The translations under genes were made by a program, and so were the position numbers. From positions 1 to 64,000 of the forward strand of contig NZ_JAACFS010000038.1 of NCBI RefSeq assembly GCF_029051645.1: DNA of 64,000 nucleotides, read 5' to 3'. Shown here one piece after another: positions 42,579 to 50,734 of this stretch (position 1 is its first letter; each line of letters opens with the position of its first letter). The notes beneath the pieces were generated by a model. It had not been told where the DNA came from. It made no database searches and saw only the letters and a list, made by a program, of their open reading frames with translations. The DNA is from Bradyrhizobium sp. CSA112. Lineage in GTDB: Bacteria; Pseudomonadota; Alphaproteobacteria; Rhizobiales; Xanthobacteraceae.

Positions 42579-42704
42579 ATGGGGTCCGGGACAAACGCTC
42601 GCCAAAGACTCGTGTCATTCGTGACGGCTCTCTTGGGGACCGCGCTTCTCTGTCTAGCATTCGGTGACATCGTGTCCCAGAGCGCCGACGAGGTGATCGA
42701 ATAG
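42579..42704 (+). CDS. 41-aa membrane peptide downstream of P-II
   Basis: ATG preceded by GAGGAGGGAGACA (strong ribosome site), 37 bases after the P-II stop. MGSGTNARQRLVSFVTALLG TALLCLAFGD forms one helix, then an acidic tail (QSADEVIE). Probably cotranscribed with the P-II gene; may bring it to the membrane in place of AmtB (inference). Confidence 0.5.
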   Translation: MGSGTNARQRLVSFVTALLGTALLCLAFGDIVSQSADEVIE

Positions 42705-42748
42705 AGCCGCGGGAGTTACTGCGGTTGACCGCCACTGGCCCAATAATG

Positions 42749-43038
42749 GACTGCAAACCCCAGTGCTGTCCAAAAGACCCGTCGCGCAAGATACCGCGCG
42801 ACATCCATGAACACGCCAGAGACGTTGCCCGATCGTTCGCAGGCACCGACGTGAGCGCAAGAAGACCGAGATGCGGTTCGTACACCTGAAGCGCATCCTG
42901 AAGCTCGGTCGCCTTCGACTGCGCGGCCCACGAGGCGCCCAGGATGAGTTTGTTCTGGCCGCTATTGCTCAGAACCTAAGGCGGCTCGCAACGCTGGTCG
43001 CGCGGCCGCCACCGGCCCAGGTTTTGTGCATCGCGTAG
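42749..43038 (+). pseudogene. IS1182-family transposase C-terminal relic, frameshifted
   Basis: Frame A: CKPQCCPKDPSRKIPRDIHE, HARDVARSFAGTD. Frame B from about 42850: ERKKTEMRFVHLKRILKLGR, LRLRGPRGAQDEFVLAAIAQ, NLRRLATLVARPPP, stop 43036-43038. This is the end of an IS1182/IS5-type DDE transposase with one frame shift and no 5' part. A reverse-strand ORF over the same bases is a shadow. Confidence 0.8.
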
Positions 43039-43744
43039 CGTCGGAGTTGCGTAAAGAGTGTCAGGGCCGGCGGACCAATGCCGGCCGCTCTTAACGAAAT
43101 GGCCGACCGCCCATCAGCAGCAGCCGACTTTTGCAACAAAATCGGCGCAAAGCGGTCGTTCGCTGCAAAGAGCGTCCGCGACCATGGTAGTCGCGCGGTT
43201 CTCGTTCGATCAAATTGGTAACGTAACAATTGAGTAGCCTCTTCAAGGAAGCGGCGCTGTGAACGGTTTGCGCATAGCTTTCGATCTGACCTTCGTCAAA
43301 GCGTCAAACAATGACCAAACGACTCTCTAGCGACGCCATCCCGAAATTGAATTGGCTCAACAAAATAAAATCGCCTTGCAATTGAAGCGCTAGGGCAACA
43401 CCCGCCATCGATCACCGTTTCGGTGTCCGACGTGATTGCTTCGTGAGTTCTGTTCGACCGCAATAAGCTAATGGGAAACCACCACAACCGTGTGTGTGTC
43501 GCCTTAGACCGCCAGCCGTTACGCGAGCTTTTGATGAAAGCCACCGACAGCTCTCTTGCAATGTTTAGTAAATGGTGTTGTACTAAACAAATCGAGCTCT
43601 ACGGATCCAAGAATCCGCGGGCGCGAGGGAACGTCGGTTCAAGTCATTCAGCTGGTCAATGACTGTGTCGCACTGCTCGAAGCCTTCGAGCGGGCAGGAA
43701 CGCCGCGCCATGTCGATGGCGGGCTCAAACGGAGGGAAATGCGC
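43039..43744. promoter_or_regulatory. Regulatory region of the ABC/dha operon
   Basis: About 700 bases without a gene. Positions 43562-43570 and 43581-43589 form a perfect 9-bp inverted repeat. The binding-protein frame is open upstream to 43556, but the coding start is at 43745. Confidence 0.5.
43562..43589. promoter_or_regulatory. Operator-like inverted repeat TGTTTAGTA-N10-TACTAAACA
   Basis: Two perfect 9-base half sites spaced by 10 bases, 155 bases before the binding-protein ATG. A possible promoter overlaps it: TTGCAA (43556-43561), 17-base spacer, TGTACT (43579-43584). An operator over the promoter suggests repression. The regulator is unknown; the HTH protein of the same operon is a candidate. 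Confidence 0.5.
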
Positions 43745-45082
43745 ATGAATATTAGCATAAAGGCGCTGTTTGCTGCGGGCGGGGCTCTTGCCGTCGGAAT
43801 CGGAGCGGCGACCACGCCCGCGCACGCGCAGGGCAAGACCATCACGCTGTGCTGGGCCGCATGGGACCCGGCCAACGCGCTGGTCGAACTGTCGAAAGAC
43901 TTCACTGCGAAGACTGGGATCGGGATGAAGTTCGAATTCGTGCCCTGGACCAACTATGCCGATCGATTCCTGAACGAACTTAACTCTCGCGGTTCGCTGT
44001 GCGATCTCATCATCGGCGATTCGCAGTGGATCGGCGGCGCCGCCGAGAACGGCCAGTACGTCAAGCTGAACGACTTCTTCAAGAAGGAAGGGATCAGCAT
44101 GGACGACTACATGCCGGCCACCGTGGTCGGCTATTCGCAGTGGCCGAAGAACACGCCGAACTATTGGGCGCTGCCGGCCATGGGCGACGCGGTGGGCTGG
44201 ACCTATCGCAAGGACTGGTTTGCGCGGCCCGACGCGCAGAAGGACTTCAAGGCAAAATATGACCGTGATCTCGCTGTGCCGAAAACGCTCGATGAACTCC
44301 GCGATATCGCGAAGTTCTTCCAGGGCCGTGAGATCGACGGCAAGAAGGTTTATGGTGCATCGATCTATACCGAACGCGGTTCGGAAGGCATCACCATGGG
44401 CGTTTCGAACTATCTCTACGACTACGGCTTTAAATATCAGGATCCCAACAAGCCCTACGCGATGGACGGCTTCGTCAACTCGCCGGGCGCCGTCAAGGGG
44501 CTCGAAGCCTACAAGGAGCTCTACAAGTGCTGCACGCCTCCAGGCGCTTCCAACTCCTACATGTCGGAAGGTCTTGATGCCTTCAAGTCCGGCCAGGTGG
44601 CGCTGCAGATGAACTTCTTCGCCTTCTTCCCGGGTCTCTACAAGGATCCGAATGTCGGCGGCGACAAGATCGGTTTCTTCTCCAATCCCGCCGCCACCAC
44701 CCAGGCAACCCAGCTCGGCGGACAGGGAATCTCCGTTGTTTCCTATTCCAAGAACCAGGGCGAAGCGCTGCAATACATCAAGTGGTTCTCCGGCGGCGAC
44801 GTACAGAAGAAGTGGTGGGCGCTGGGCGGCTATTCCTGCGCCAAGTCCGTGCTGAACGACCCGGGCTTCCCGGACAGCGCCCCCTTCTCCAAGGAGTTCC
44901 TGAAGTCAATGGGCATGGTGGTCGACTTCTGGGCCGAGCCCTCCTACGCGCAGCTCCTGCAAGCCGAACAGAAGCGCGTGCATGACTACGTGGTTGCCGA
45001 CAAGGGCACCGCGCAGGAAGCGCTCGACGGGCTGGTGAAAGATTGGAAAGCCATCTTCAAGGAAGAGGGCAAGAAGTTCTAG
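43745..45082 (+). CDS. ABC sugar/polyol-binding protein (solute-binding family 1)
   Basis: A 445-aa periplasmic protein. Signal peptide MNISIKALFAAGGALAVGIG with cleavage after AHA (about residue 28). Mature part: KTITLCWAAWDPANALVELS, GIGMKFEFVPWTNYADRFLN, LCDLIIGDSQWIGGAAENGQ, ALPAMGDAVGWTYRKDWFA. Captures a carbohydrate-like solute for the permeases downstream. ATG 43745 follows GGAGGG with good spacing. A strong hairpin follows the stop. Ligand unknown; the Dha kinase genes in the operon suggest a triose, glycerol-like or related polyol. Confidence 0.88.
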   Translation: MNISIKALFAAGGALAVGIGAATTPAHAQGKTITLCWAAWDPANALVELSKDFTAKTGIGMKFEFVPWTNYADRFLNELNSRGSLCDLIIGDSQWIGGAAENGQYVKLNDFFKKEGISMDDYMPATVVGYSQWPKNTPNYWALPAMGDAVGWTYRKDWFARPDAQKDFKAKYDRDLAVPKTLDELRDIAKFFQGREIDGKKVYGASIYTERGSEGITMGVSNYLYDYGFKYQDPNKPYAMDGFVNSPGAVKGLEAYKELYKCCTPPGASNSYMSEGLDAFKSGQVALQMNFFAFFPGLYKDPNVGGDKIGFFSNPAATTQATQLGGQGISVVSYSKNQGEALQYIKWFSGGDVQKKWWALGGYSCAKSVLNDPGFPDSAPFSKEFLKSMGMVVDFWAEPSYAQLLQAEQKRVHDYVVADKGTAQEALDGLVKDWKAIFKEEGKKF

Positions 45083-45088
45083 GATTGC

Positions 45089-45121
45089 GGCCTGGAGCGC
45101 AGTTCGTCAGCGCTCCAGGCC
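45089..45121 (+). terminator. Strong hairpin between binding-protein and permease genes
   Basis: GGCCTGGAGCGC-AGTTCGTCA-GCGCTCCAGGCC: 12 perfect base pairs, 9-base loop, then ATTCCTTTCGG. The T-run is weak. It lies 6 bases after the binding-protein stop, so it can stabilise that message and partly stop transcription, giving more binding protein than permease. Confidence 0.65.
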
Positions 45122-45191
45122 ATTCCTTTCGGACAAACTCGGACCTTTTTCCGAAGCCGACCATCGCACTGCATTAGGACCAGCCTACGCC

Positions 45192-46151
45192 ATGAATGAT
45201 TTGAGTGCCCCATCGCGGATCACCTACGGCGCTGTGCTGGTCCGGCCGGCGGTGGTGCGCCGCATTCGGGGGCTGTCCGACAAGGCTCTCGCGTGGCTCT
45301 TCATCACCCCGACGATGGTGCTACTGCTGGCGATCAACATCTTCCCGCTGATCTGGACCATCTATCTGTCCTTCACCAACTATCGGGCCAACCGGCCCAA
45401 TGCCCCGGTGAAGTGGCTGGGGATCGATTGGTACCAGACGATCCTGACCGATCCGGACATCTGGGCGGCGATGCAGGTGACTGCGCATTTCGTGTTCTGG
45501 ACCGTCGTCATCGAGACCGTGCTCGGATTTGGCCTCGCCTTCCTGATCGACAAGAAATTCCGCGGCCACGGCGTCTGGACGACGATCATCCTGCTGCCAA
45601 TGATGCTTTCGCCGGCCGTCGTCGGCAATTTCTGGACGTTCCTCTATCAGCCGCAAATCGGCCTCTTCAACTATGTGGTCGCCTTCCTCACCGGCCACCC
45701 CGCATCGTCGTTCCAGATGCTGGGCGACGTGACGCTCAGTCCTTGGGCGATCGTCATCGTCGACGCCTGGATGTGGACGCCCTATGTGATGCTGATCTGC
45801 CTTGCCGGCCTGCGATCGATCCCGGATTACATCTATGAGGCGGCGGAAGTCGACCGCGCCTCGAAATGGCGGCAGTTCTGGTCGATCACGCTGCCGATGG
45901 CGCTGCCATTCATCATGCTCGCGGTGCTGTTCCGCGGCATAGAGAACTTCAAGATGTTCGACATGGTCAACCTGCTCACCGGGGGCGGGCCGGGGTCGAC
46001 CACGGAGGTCGCCTCGATCACGCTTAAGCGCGCGGCATTCGAGAGCTGGCGGACCGGTTATTCCTCGGCCTTCGCGATTATCCTGTTCGTGACGGTGTTT
46101 GGCCTCGCCAACATCTATGTCAAGGCGCTGAACCGGGTGAAGAGCCGATGA
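45192..46151 (+). CDS. ABC transporter permease 1 (MalF-type)
   Basis: A 319-aa membrane protein with about six helices (LAWLFITPTMVLLLAINIFP near the start) and the EAA coupling motif in IYEAAEVDRASKWRQFWSIT followed by LPMALPF. Forms the heterodimeric channel with the next gene. ATGA overlap with permease 2. Confidence 0.9.
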   Translation: MNDLSAPSRITYGAVLVRPAVVRRIRGLSDKALAWLFITPTMVLLLAINIFPLIWTIYLSFTNYRANRPNAPVKWLGIDWYQTILTDPDIWAAMQVTAHFVFWTVVIETVLGFGLAFLIDKKFRGHGVWTTIILLPMMLSPAVVGNFWTFLYQPQIGLFNYVVAFLTGHPASSFQMLGDVTLSPWAIVIVDAWMWTPYVMLICLAGLRSIPDYIYEAAEVDRASKWRQFWSITLPMALPFIMLAVLFRGIENFKMFDMVNLLTGGGPGSTTEVASITLKRAAFESWRTGYSSAFAIILFVTVFGLANIYVKALNRVKSR

Positions 46152-47101
46152 GCATCGCCAACACAGCCCATTCCGTCGTCGAACCATCGCCCAATACAAG
46201 GCGATTGGCGGGTTCGCTCGTGGTTCTCTATGCCGTAGTCACGATGATTCCGTTGGTCTGGATCGTTCTCACCTCGTTCAAGTCGCCGGACGATGCGATC
46301 TCCTATCCGCCCAAAATAGTCTTCACGCCGTCGCTCGAAGGTTTCTGCAATCTCTTCACCACGCGATCGCGCCAGACTCCGGAATTCATCCGCACGCTTG
46401 GACCGCCACAGGGGCTTTGCGACGACATTGCGCGCAGTCGCAATATGGTCGTGGCCGGACCGTCGAATTACGTACCGCGTTTCGTCAATTCGCTGATCAT
46501 CGCCTTTGGCTCGACCGTGCTCGCGGTCGCGCTCGGCACGTTGTCGGCCTACGGTTTCTCGCGGTTCCGCGTGCCCCTGAAGGACGATCTGTTGTTCTTC
46601 ATCCTGTCGACGCGGATGATGCCACCCATCGCGGTCGCGATCCCGATCTATCTAATGTACCGCACCATCGGGCTGTCGGACACGCGGCTTGGCATGATCC
46701 TGCTCTATACTTCGGTGAACGTCTCGCTCGCTGTTTGGCTTCTCAAGGGCTTCATCGACGAGATCCCGCGCGAGTACGAGGAAGCGGCCATGATCGATGG
46801 CTATACCCGCTTTCAGGCCTTCGTGAAGGTGGTGCTGCCGCAGGCAACGACGGGAATCGCGGCAACCGCGATCTTCTGCCTGATCTTCGCCTGGAACGAA
46901 TACGCCTTCGCGGTGCTTTTGACCTCCGGCAACGCGCAGACGGCGCCACCCTTCATTCCGATCATCATCGGGGAAGGCGGGCAGGACTGGCCCGCGGTCG
47001 CCGCCGCCACGACGCTGTTTCTGGTGCCGATCGTCGTTTTCACGGTGCTTTTGCGCAAGCATCTGCTGCGTGGCATCACCTTTGGAGCGGTGCGCAAATG
47101 A
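46148..47101 (+). CDS. ABC transporter permease 2 (MalG-type)
   Basis: A 317-aa membrane protein, six helices, EAA motif REYEEAAMIDGYTRFQAFVK with VVLPQATTG. It has an N-terminal periplasmic insertion (TRSRQTPEFIRTLGPPQGLC) typical of one subgroup of polyol importers. ATGA overlap with the small membrane protein gene that follows. Confidence 0.9.
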   Translation: MSIANTAHSVVEPSPNTRRLAGSLVVLYAVVTMIPLVWIVLTSFKSPDDAISYPPKIVFTPSLEGFCNLFTTRSRQTPEFIRTLGPPQGLCDDIARSRNMVVAGPSNYVPRFVNSLIIAFGSTVLAVALGTLSAYGFSRFRVPLKDDLLFFILSTRMMPPIAVAIPIYLMYRTIGLSDTRLGMILLYTSVNVSLAVWLLKGFIDEIPREYEEAAMIDGYTRFQAFVKVVLPQATTGIAATAIFCLIFAWNEYAFAVLLTSGNAQTAPPFIPIIIGEGGQDWPAVAAATTLFLVPIVVFTVLLRKHLLRGITFGAVRK

Positions 47102-47310
47102 GCCTCGATGCACATACCCCTATGCCGGGTCGCGGCTTCGCGGACAGAATTCTGCGGCGCGGTCCGCTAGAAGCCATCGCGACGACGATTATTGCCGCGG
47201 GTGTCGTCATGCTGATGCAGCCGTTTTCGCTGACGCTCTATTCCTGGTCGTTCGCGACCACGCTGTTCGGTACCGTGCTGTTCACCATCGTCTCCAAGGT
47301 CAGGGAGTAG
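47098..47310 (+). CDS. 70-aa membrane protein of the ABC importer
   Basis: MSLDAHTPMPGRGFADRILR, then two hydrophobic segments (LEAIATTIIAAGVVMLMQPF and YSWSFATTLFGTVLFTIVSK). Overlaps the permease stop (ATGA) and precedes the first ATPase by 5 bases. The rhizobial glycerol importer glpSTPQUV also carries a small membrane protein among its genes; this one may be an accessory subunit (inference). No similarity to DUF2160 was apparent. Confidence 0.6.
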   Translation: MSLDAHTPMPGRGFADRILRRGPLEAIATTIIAAGVVMLMQPFSLTLYSWSFATTLFGTVLFTIVSKVRE

Positions 47311-47315
47311 GGCGG

Positions 47316-48413
47316 ATGGCACAGATCCGGGTCGAAGCGCTCGACAAATCCTTCGCCGATTTCCATGCCGTGAAGGCTGCGAGCTTCACCGTGGAAGACG
47401 GCCAATTCCTCTGCCTGCTCGGGCCCTCAGGCTGCGGCAAGACGACGACGCTGCGCATGATTGCCGGACTGGAATTGCCGACGGCCGGCACCATCCGGCT
47501 CGATGGCGAGGATGTCACGATGAACCGCGCGTCGGCCCGCGATGTCGCCTTCGTGTTCCAGCTGTTCGCCCTCTATCCGCACATGAATGTGCGGCGCAAC
47601 ATCGGCTTTCCCCTGAAATGCGAGGGTATCGGCGCGGCGGAGGCGGACCGGCGGGTGGTGGAGGTCGCGCGCATCCTGCGCATTTCGCATCTGCTGGACC
47701 GGCCGGTGTCGGGTCTTGCCGGGGGCGACCGGCAGCGCGTCGCGCTCGGGCGGGCAATTGTGCGCAAGCCGAAATGCTTCCTGATGGACGAGCCGCTCGG
47801 CGCACTCGATACCGAAATGCGGGAGGCGATGATCCATGAATTACGTGCGCTGCATGACCGGCTCGGAGCAACGACGGTCTATGTCACGCATGACCAGCTC
47901 GAGGCCATGGCGATGGCTGATATGATCGCCGTGATGAACAACGGAGTCGTCGAGCAGATCGCGAGCCCACGCGACATTTATGACCGGCCTGCGTCGCTGT
48001 TCGTTGCGGACTTCATCGGCTCGCCGCCGATGAACTTCCTGCCGTTCCGCGGCAGCCTGCAAGCCGGCGCGCAGGCGATCCGGCTCGGCGATCGCGACGT
48101 CACCGTTCCCGCGGCGCGTGAGGCGCTGCCGGAAGGCGATCTCGTCCTCGGGGTCAGGCCGGAGCATGTGCGTTTTTCCGATCTCGGCGTCGTGCGGGGC
48201 GAGGTCTATGGCTCGGAGTATCTCGGCACCACGCAGATCGTGACCGTGACGACACGCTATGGCGCGCTCAAGGCCCGGTCACCCGCCAACGTGTCGTTCC
48301 GGACCGGCGAGAATGTCGGGCTCGACTTCCGTCCCGATACGCTCTCGATCTTCGACAAGGCGTCGGGCAGGGCGATCCGAACCGTGTTGCATGAGGGAGG
48401 CGCGCATGGCTGA
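47316..48413 (+). CDS. ABC transporter ATPase 1 with altered signature motif
   Basis: A 365-aa MalK/UgpC-like ATPase. Walker A LLGPSGCGKTTTLRMIAGLE, Q-loop DVAFVFQLFALYPHM, Walker B CFLMDEPLGALD, H-loop TTVYVTHDQLEAMAMADM, and a C-terminal TOBE domain. The signature normally reading LSGGQ is LAGGD here (VSGLAGGDRQRVALGRA), losing the Ser that contacts ATP. With the second, canonical ATPase it may form an asymmetric heterodimer. Overlaps the next gene by 8 bases. Confidence 0.9.
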   Translation: MAQIRVEALDKSFADFHAVKAASFTVEDGQFLCLLGPSGCGKTTTLRMIAGLELPTAGTIRLDGEDVTMNRASARDVAFVFQLFALYPHMNVRRNIGFPLKCEGIGAAEADRRVVEVARILRISHLLDRPVSGLAGGDRQRVALGRAIVRKPKCFLMDEPLGALDTEMREAMIHELRALHDRLGATTVYVTHDQLEAMAMADMIAVMNNGVVEQIASPRDIYDRPASLFVADFIGSPPMNFLPFRGSLQAGAQAIRLGDRDVTVPAAREALPEGDLVLGVRPEHVRFSDLGVVRGEVYGSEYLGTTQIVTVTTRYGALKARSPANVSFRTGENVGLDFRPDTLSIFDKASGRAIRTVLHEGGAHG

Positions 48414-49413
48414 GGTCGAGATCAGGGCGGTTTCCAAGGCGTTCAAAAAGACGCAGGCCGTCAGCGACCTGTCTTTGACCGTCGGCGACGGTGAATTCGT
48501 TGCCTTGCTCGGGCCGACGGGTGCGGGCAAGACGACGACATTACGCCTCATCGCCGGACTGGAAATGCCGGACTGTGGTTCGATCCGGATCGGCGGCCGC
48601 GACGTGACCGGCGATGCGCCGGCCGATCGCGACATCGCTTTCGTGTTCCAGCAGTATTCGCTGTATCCGCATCTGAGCGTGTTCGAGAACATGGCTTTTG
48701 CGTTGCGCGCGCCGATCCGCCGCGTTCCGGAAGCCGAAATCCGCGCCAAAGTGCGCGAGGTCGCGCGTCTTCTCCACATCGAAACCAAGCTGGAGAACAA
48801 GGCAACTCAGTTGTCGGGTGGACAGATGCAGCGGGTTGCTATCGGCCGGGCCCTGGTGCGCTCGCCCGCGATCTATCTGATGGACGAACCGCTCTCCTCG
48901 CTGGATGCCAAGTTGCGTGGCGAAATGCGGCTTGAACTCAAGCGCATCCAGACCGATCTCGGCGCGACCATCCTCTATGTCACCCATGATCAGACCGAAG
49001 CGATGACCATGGCTTCGCGCATCGGCGTCATCGAGGGCGGGCGGCTGCTGCAGATAGGAACGCCACGTGAGATCTACGAGAACCCGATCAACGCCCATGT
49101 CGCCGCGCGGCTTGGCCAGCCGGCGATCAACCTGTTGCCGGCGGTTCTGTTTGCCGGCGCGCCGGTCGGGGCCAGGACCGTCGGCGCGCGTACCGAGCAC
49201 CTGACGATCGCGCGCGGCGGCGGTGATGTTCAGGCGACCGTAAAGCGGATCGAACATCTCGGCGACCAGAGCCACCTCCATCTCGACCTTGGCGGCCAAT
49301 CGGTCGTGACGTTGTCCGACCCCGAAGCGAGGCTCGGCGCCGGGGATATCGTCTCGCTTCGCCTCAACAAGCCGCTGTTCTTCGATGCAGATGGCGGGAG
49401 GGTCGCGGCATGA
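48406..49413 (+). CDS. ABC transporter ATPase 2
   Basis: A 335-aa MalK-like ATPase with canonical motifs: Walker A LLGPTGAGKTTTLRLIAGLE, Q-loop IAFVFQQYSLYPHL, signature QLSGGQMQRVAIGRAL, Walker B IYLMDEPLSSLD, H-loop ILYVTHDQTEAMTMASR, and a TOBE domain at the end. Partner of ATPase 1. ATGA overlap with dhaL shows translational coupling of transport to the kinase. Confidence 0.92.
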   Translation: MAEVEIRAVSKAFKKTQAVSDLSLTVGDGEFVALLGPTGAGKTTTLRLIAGLEMPDCGSIRIGGRDVTGDAPADRDIAFVFQQYSLYPHLSVFENMAFALRAPIRRVPEAEIRAKVREVARLLHIETKLENKATQLSGGQMQRVAIGRALVRSPAIYLMDEPLSSLDAKLRGEMRLELKRIQTDLGATILYVTHDQTEAMTMASRIGVIEGGRLLQIGTPREIYENPINAHVAARLGQPAINLLPAVLFAGAPVGARTVGARTEHLTIARGGGDVQATVKRIEHLGDQSHLHLDLGGQSVVTLSDPEARLGAGDIVSLRLNKPLFFDADGGRVAA

Positions 49414-50024
49414 GTCTCGATCGGGCAGCGAGGGAAAAACTGGTGCGGGCGCTCGCAGCGTCGATGATCGAACACGCCGAGGAACTGACCAGCCTCGACC
49501 AAGCGATCGGCGACGGCGATCACGGATTGAACATGAAGCGCGGTTTCGAGGCCGTGCTTGCGACACTGCCCGGCCTCGCGGACAAATCTTTGCCGGAGAT
49601 GCTGAAGTCGATTGGAATGACGCTGGTCATGAAGGTCGGCGGCGCCTCCGGGCCACTGGTCGGCACCTTCTTCATGGAACTCGGCAAGGGGCTTCCGGAG
49701 CTGCCGGCGCGCACTGATCTCGTCGCGGCGGCGGAAAAAGCGATCGACGCGGTCAAGATGCGCGGGCGTTCGGAGGCAGGGCAGAAAACCCTGCTGGATG
49801 TTCTGGTGCCGGTGCAAGCTGTGTTTGCAGGCGGCGGCGATGCCAGGGCGATTGCGGCCGAGGCGGCGCAAGCTGCCGATCGCACGACGCCCATGCTCGC
49901 GACCCGCGGCCGCGCGTCCTTCCTCGGCGAAAGATCCATCGGCCATATGGACCCGGGATCCCGCTCGACGTCCCTGTTGATCAGCGCTGCCGTTGCGGCA
50001 CTGGAATTCGAGGCAACATCATGA
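49410..50024 (+). CDS. dhaL: Dihydroxyacetone kinase subunit DhaL
   Basis: A 204-aa ADP-binding subunit. Metal/nucleotide motif TSLDQAIGDGDHGLNMKRGF (D30, D35, D37, H38), LVMKVGGASGPLVGTFFMEL and the closing RGRASFLGERSIGHMDPGSR. It carries the tightly bound ADP that is rephosphorylated by DhaM and gives the phosphate to dihydroxyacetone on DhaK. ATGA overlap with dhaM. Confidence 0.95.
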   Translation: MSLDRAAREKLVRALAASMIEHAEELTSLDQAIGDGDHGLNMKRGFEAVLATLPGLADKSLPEMLKSIGMTLVMKVGGASGPLVGTFFMELGKGLPELPARTDLVAAAEKAIDAVKMRGRSEAGQKTLLDVLVPVQAVFAGGGDARAIAAEAAQAADRTTPMLATRGRASFLGERSIGHMDPGSRSTSLLISAAVAALEFEATS

Positions 50025-50422
50025 GCAGTTCAAGTTCCGGCAACGTCGGAATCGTCATCGTTTCGCATTCCTCCAAAATCGCGGAAGGCGCGGCGGATAT
50101 GGTGCGCCAGATGGTAGGCAATGCCGTGCCGCTGGCCTGGACCGGCGGCGACACCGATGGCGGGCTCGGCACCAACGTCGCCGGTATCCTGGAGGCGATC
50201 GAGGCGGCCTGGTCGACGGCCGGCGTGGCGATCCTGGTCGATCTTGGCGGGGCGGAGACGAATTCGGAGATGGCGGTAGAGATGCTGGCTGAAGATCGAC
50301 GTGCGCGCGTCGTTGTCTGCAATGCGCCGGTGGTGGAGGGCGCCGTGATCGCAGCGACCGAGTCCTCGGGCGGTTCGTCACTTGCTGCCGTCAAACGTAG
50401 CGCGGAGGAATTCTATGCATAA
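50021..50422 (+). CDS. dhaM: PTS-dependent phosphotransferase subunit DhaM (EIIA-like)
   Basis: A 133-aa EIIA-Man-type domain: GIVIVSHSSKIAEGAADMVR with the phosphorylated His16, AWTGGDTDGGLGTNVAGILE, and ILVDLGGAETNSEMAVEML. Receives phosphate from HPr and passes it to ADP on DhaL. Unlike E. coli DhaM it has no fused HPr or EI-like domains; these are separate genes directly downstream. Confidence 0.93.
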   Translation: MSSSSSGNVGIVIVSHSSKIAEGAADMVRQMVGNAVPLAWTGGDTDGGLGTNVAGILEAIEAAWSTAGVAILVDLGGAETNSEMAVEMLAEDRRARVVVCNAPVVEGAVIAATESSGGSSLAAVKRSAEEFYA

Positions 50423-50729
50423 TGTCAACGCCAGCCGGGCGGCCAACGCCTTCGCGCCGCTGACGGCCTCGGCGGTTCTCGTCAACGCCGTCGGTCTTCA
50501 TGCGCGGCCGTCGGTCAAGCTCACGCAGTGCGCGAAAGGCTTCGCAGCAAAGATCGAATTTGCGCTTGCGCCGGACGGGCCCTGGACCGATGCGAAGAGT
50601 CCGGTGAAGGTGATGCGCGTGAAGGCACCGCAGGGAGCGACGCTGCATTTCCGCGTCGCCGGCCCCGATGGCAAGGCAGCGCTTGCTGCCGTGCTTGCGC
50701 TGGTGCATGACGGTTTCGGCGAGGCCTGA
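50415..50729 (+). CDS. HPr-family phosphocarrier protein
   Basis: A 104-aa HPr-like protein. The phospho-His29 is in LVNAVGLHARPSVKLTQCAK. After it an insertion (ALAPDGPWTDAKSPVKVMRV) replaces the usual Ser46 helix (SIMGVMML type), so regulation by HPr kinase at Ser46 is unlikely. Start ATG 50415 with GGAGGAATTCT upstream, overlapping dhaM by 8 bases. Probably dedicated to DhaM. Confidence 0.88.
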   Translation: MHNVNASRAANAFAPLTASAVLVNAVGLHARPSVKLTQCAKGFAAKIEFALAPDGPWTDAKSPVKVMRVKAPQGATLHFRVAGPDGKAALAAVLALVHDGFGEA

Positions 50730-50734
50730 TCGCG

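Noticed and set aside
42716..42931. Reverse small ORF (DVARYLARRVFWTALGFAVH)
   Set aside because: It overlaps the IS1182 relic, which explains the sequence better on the forward strand.
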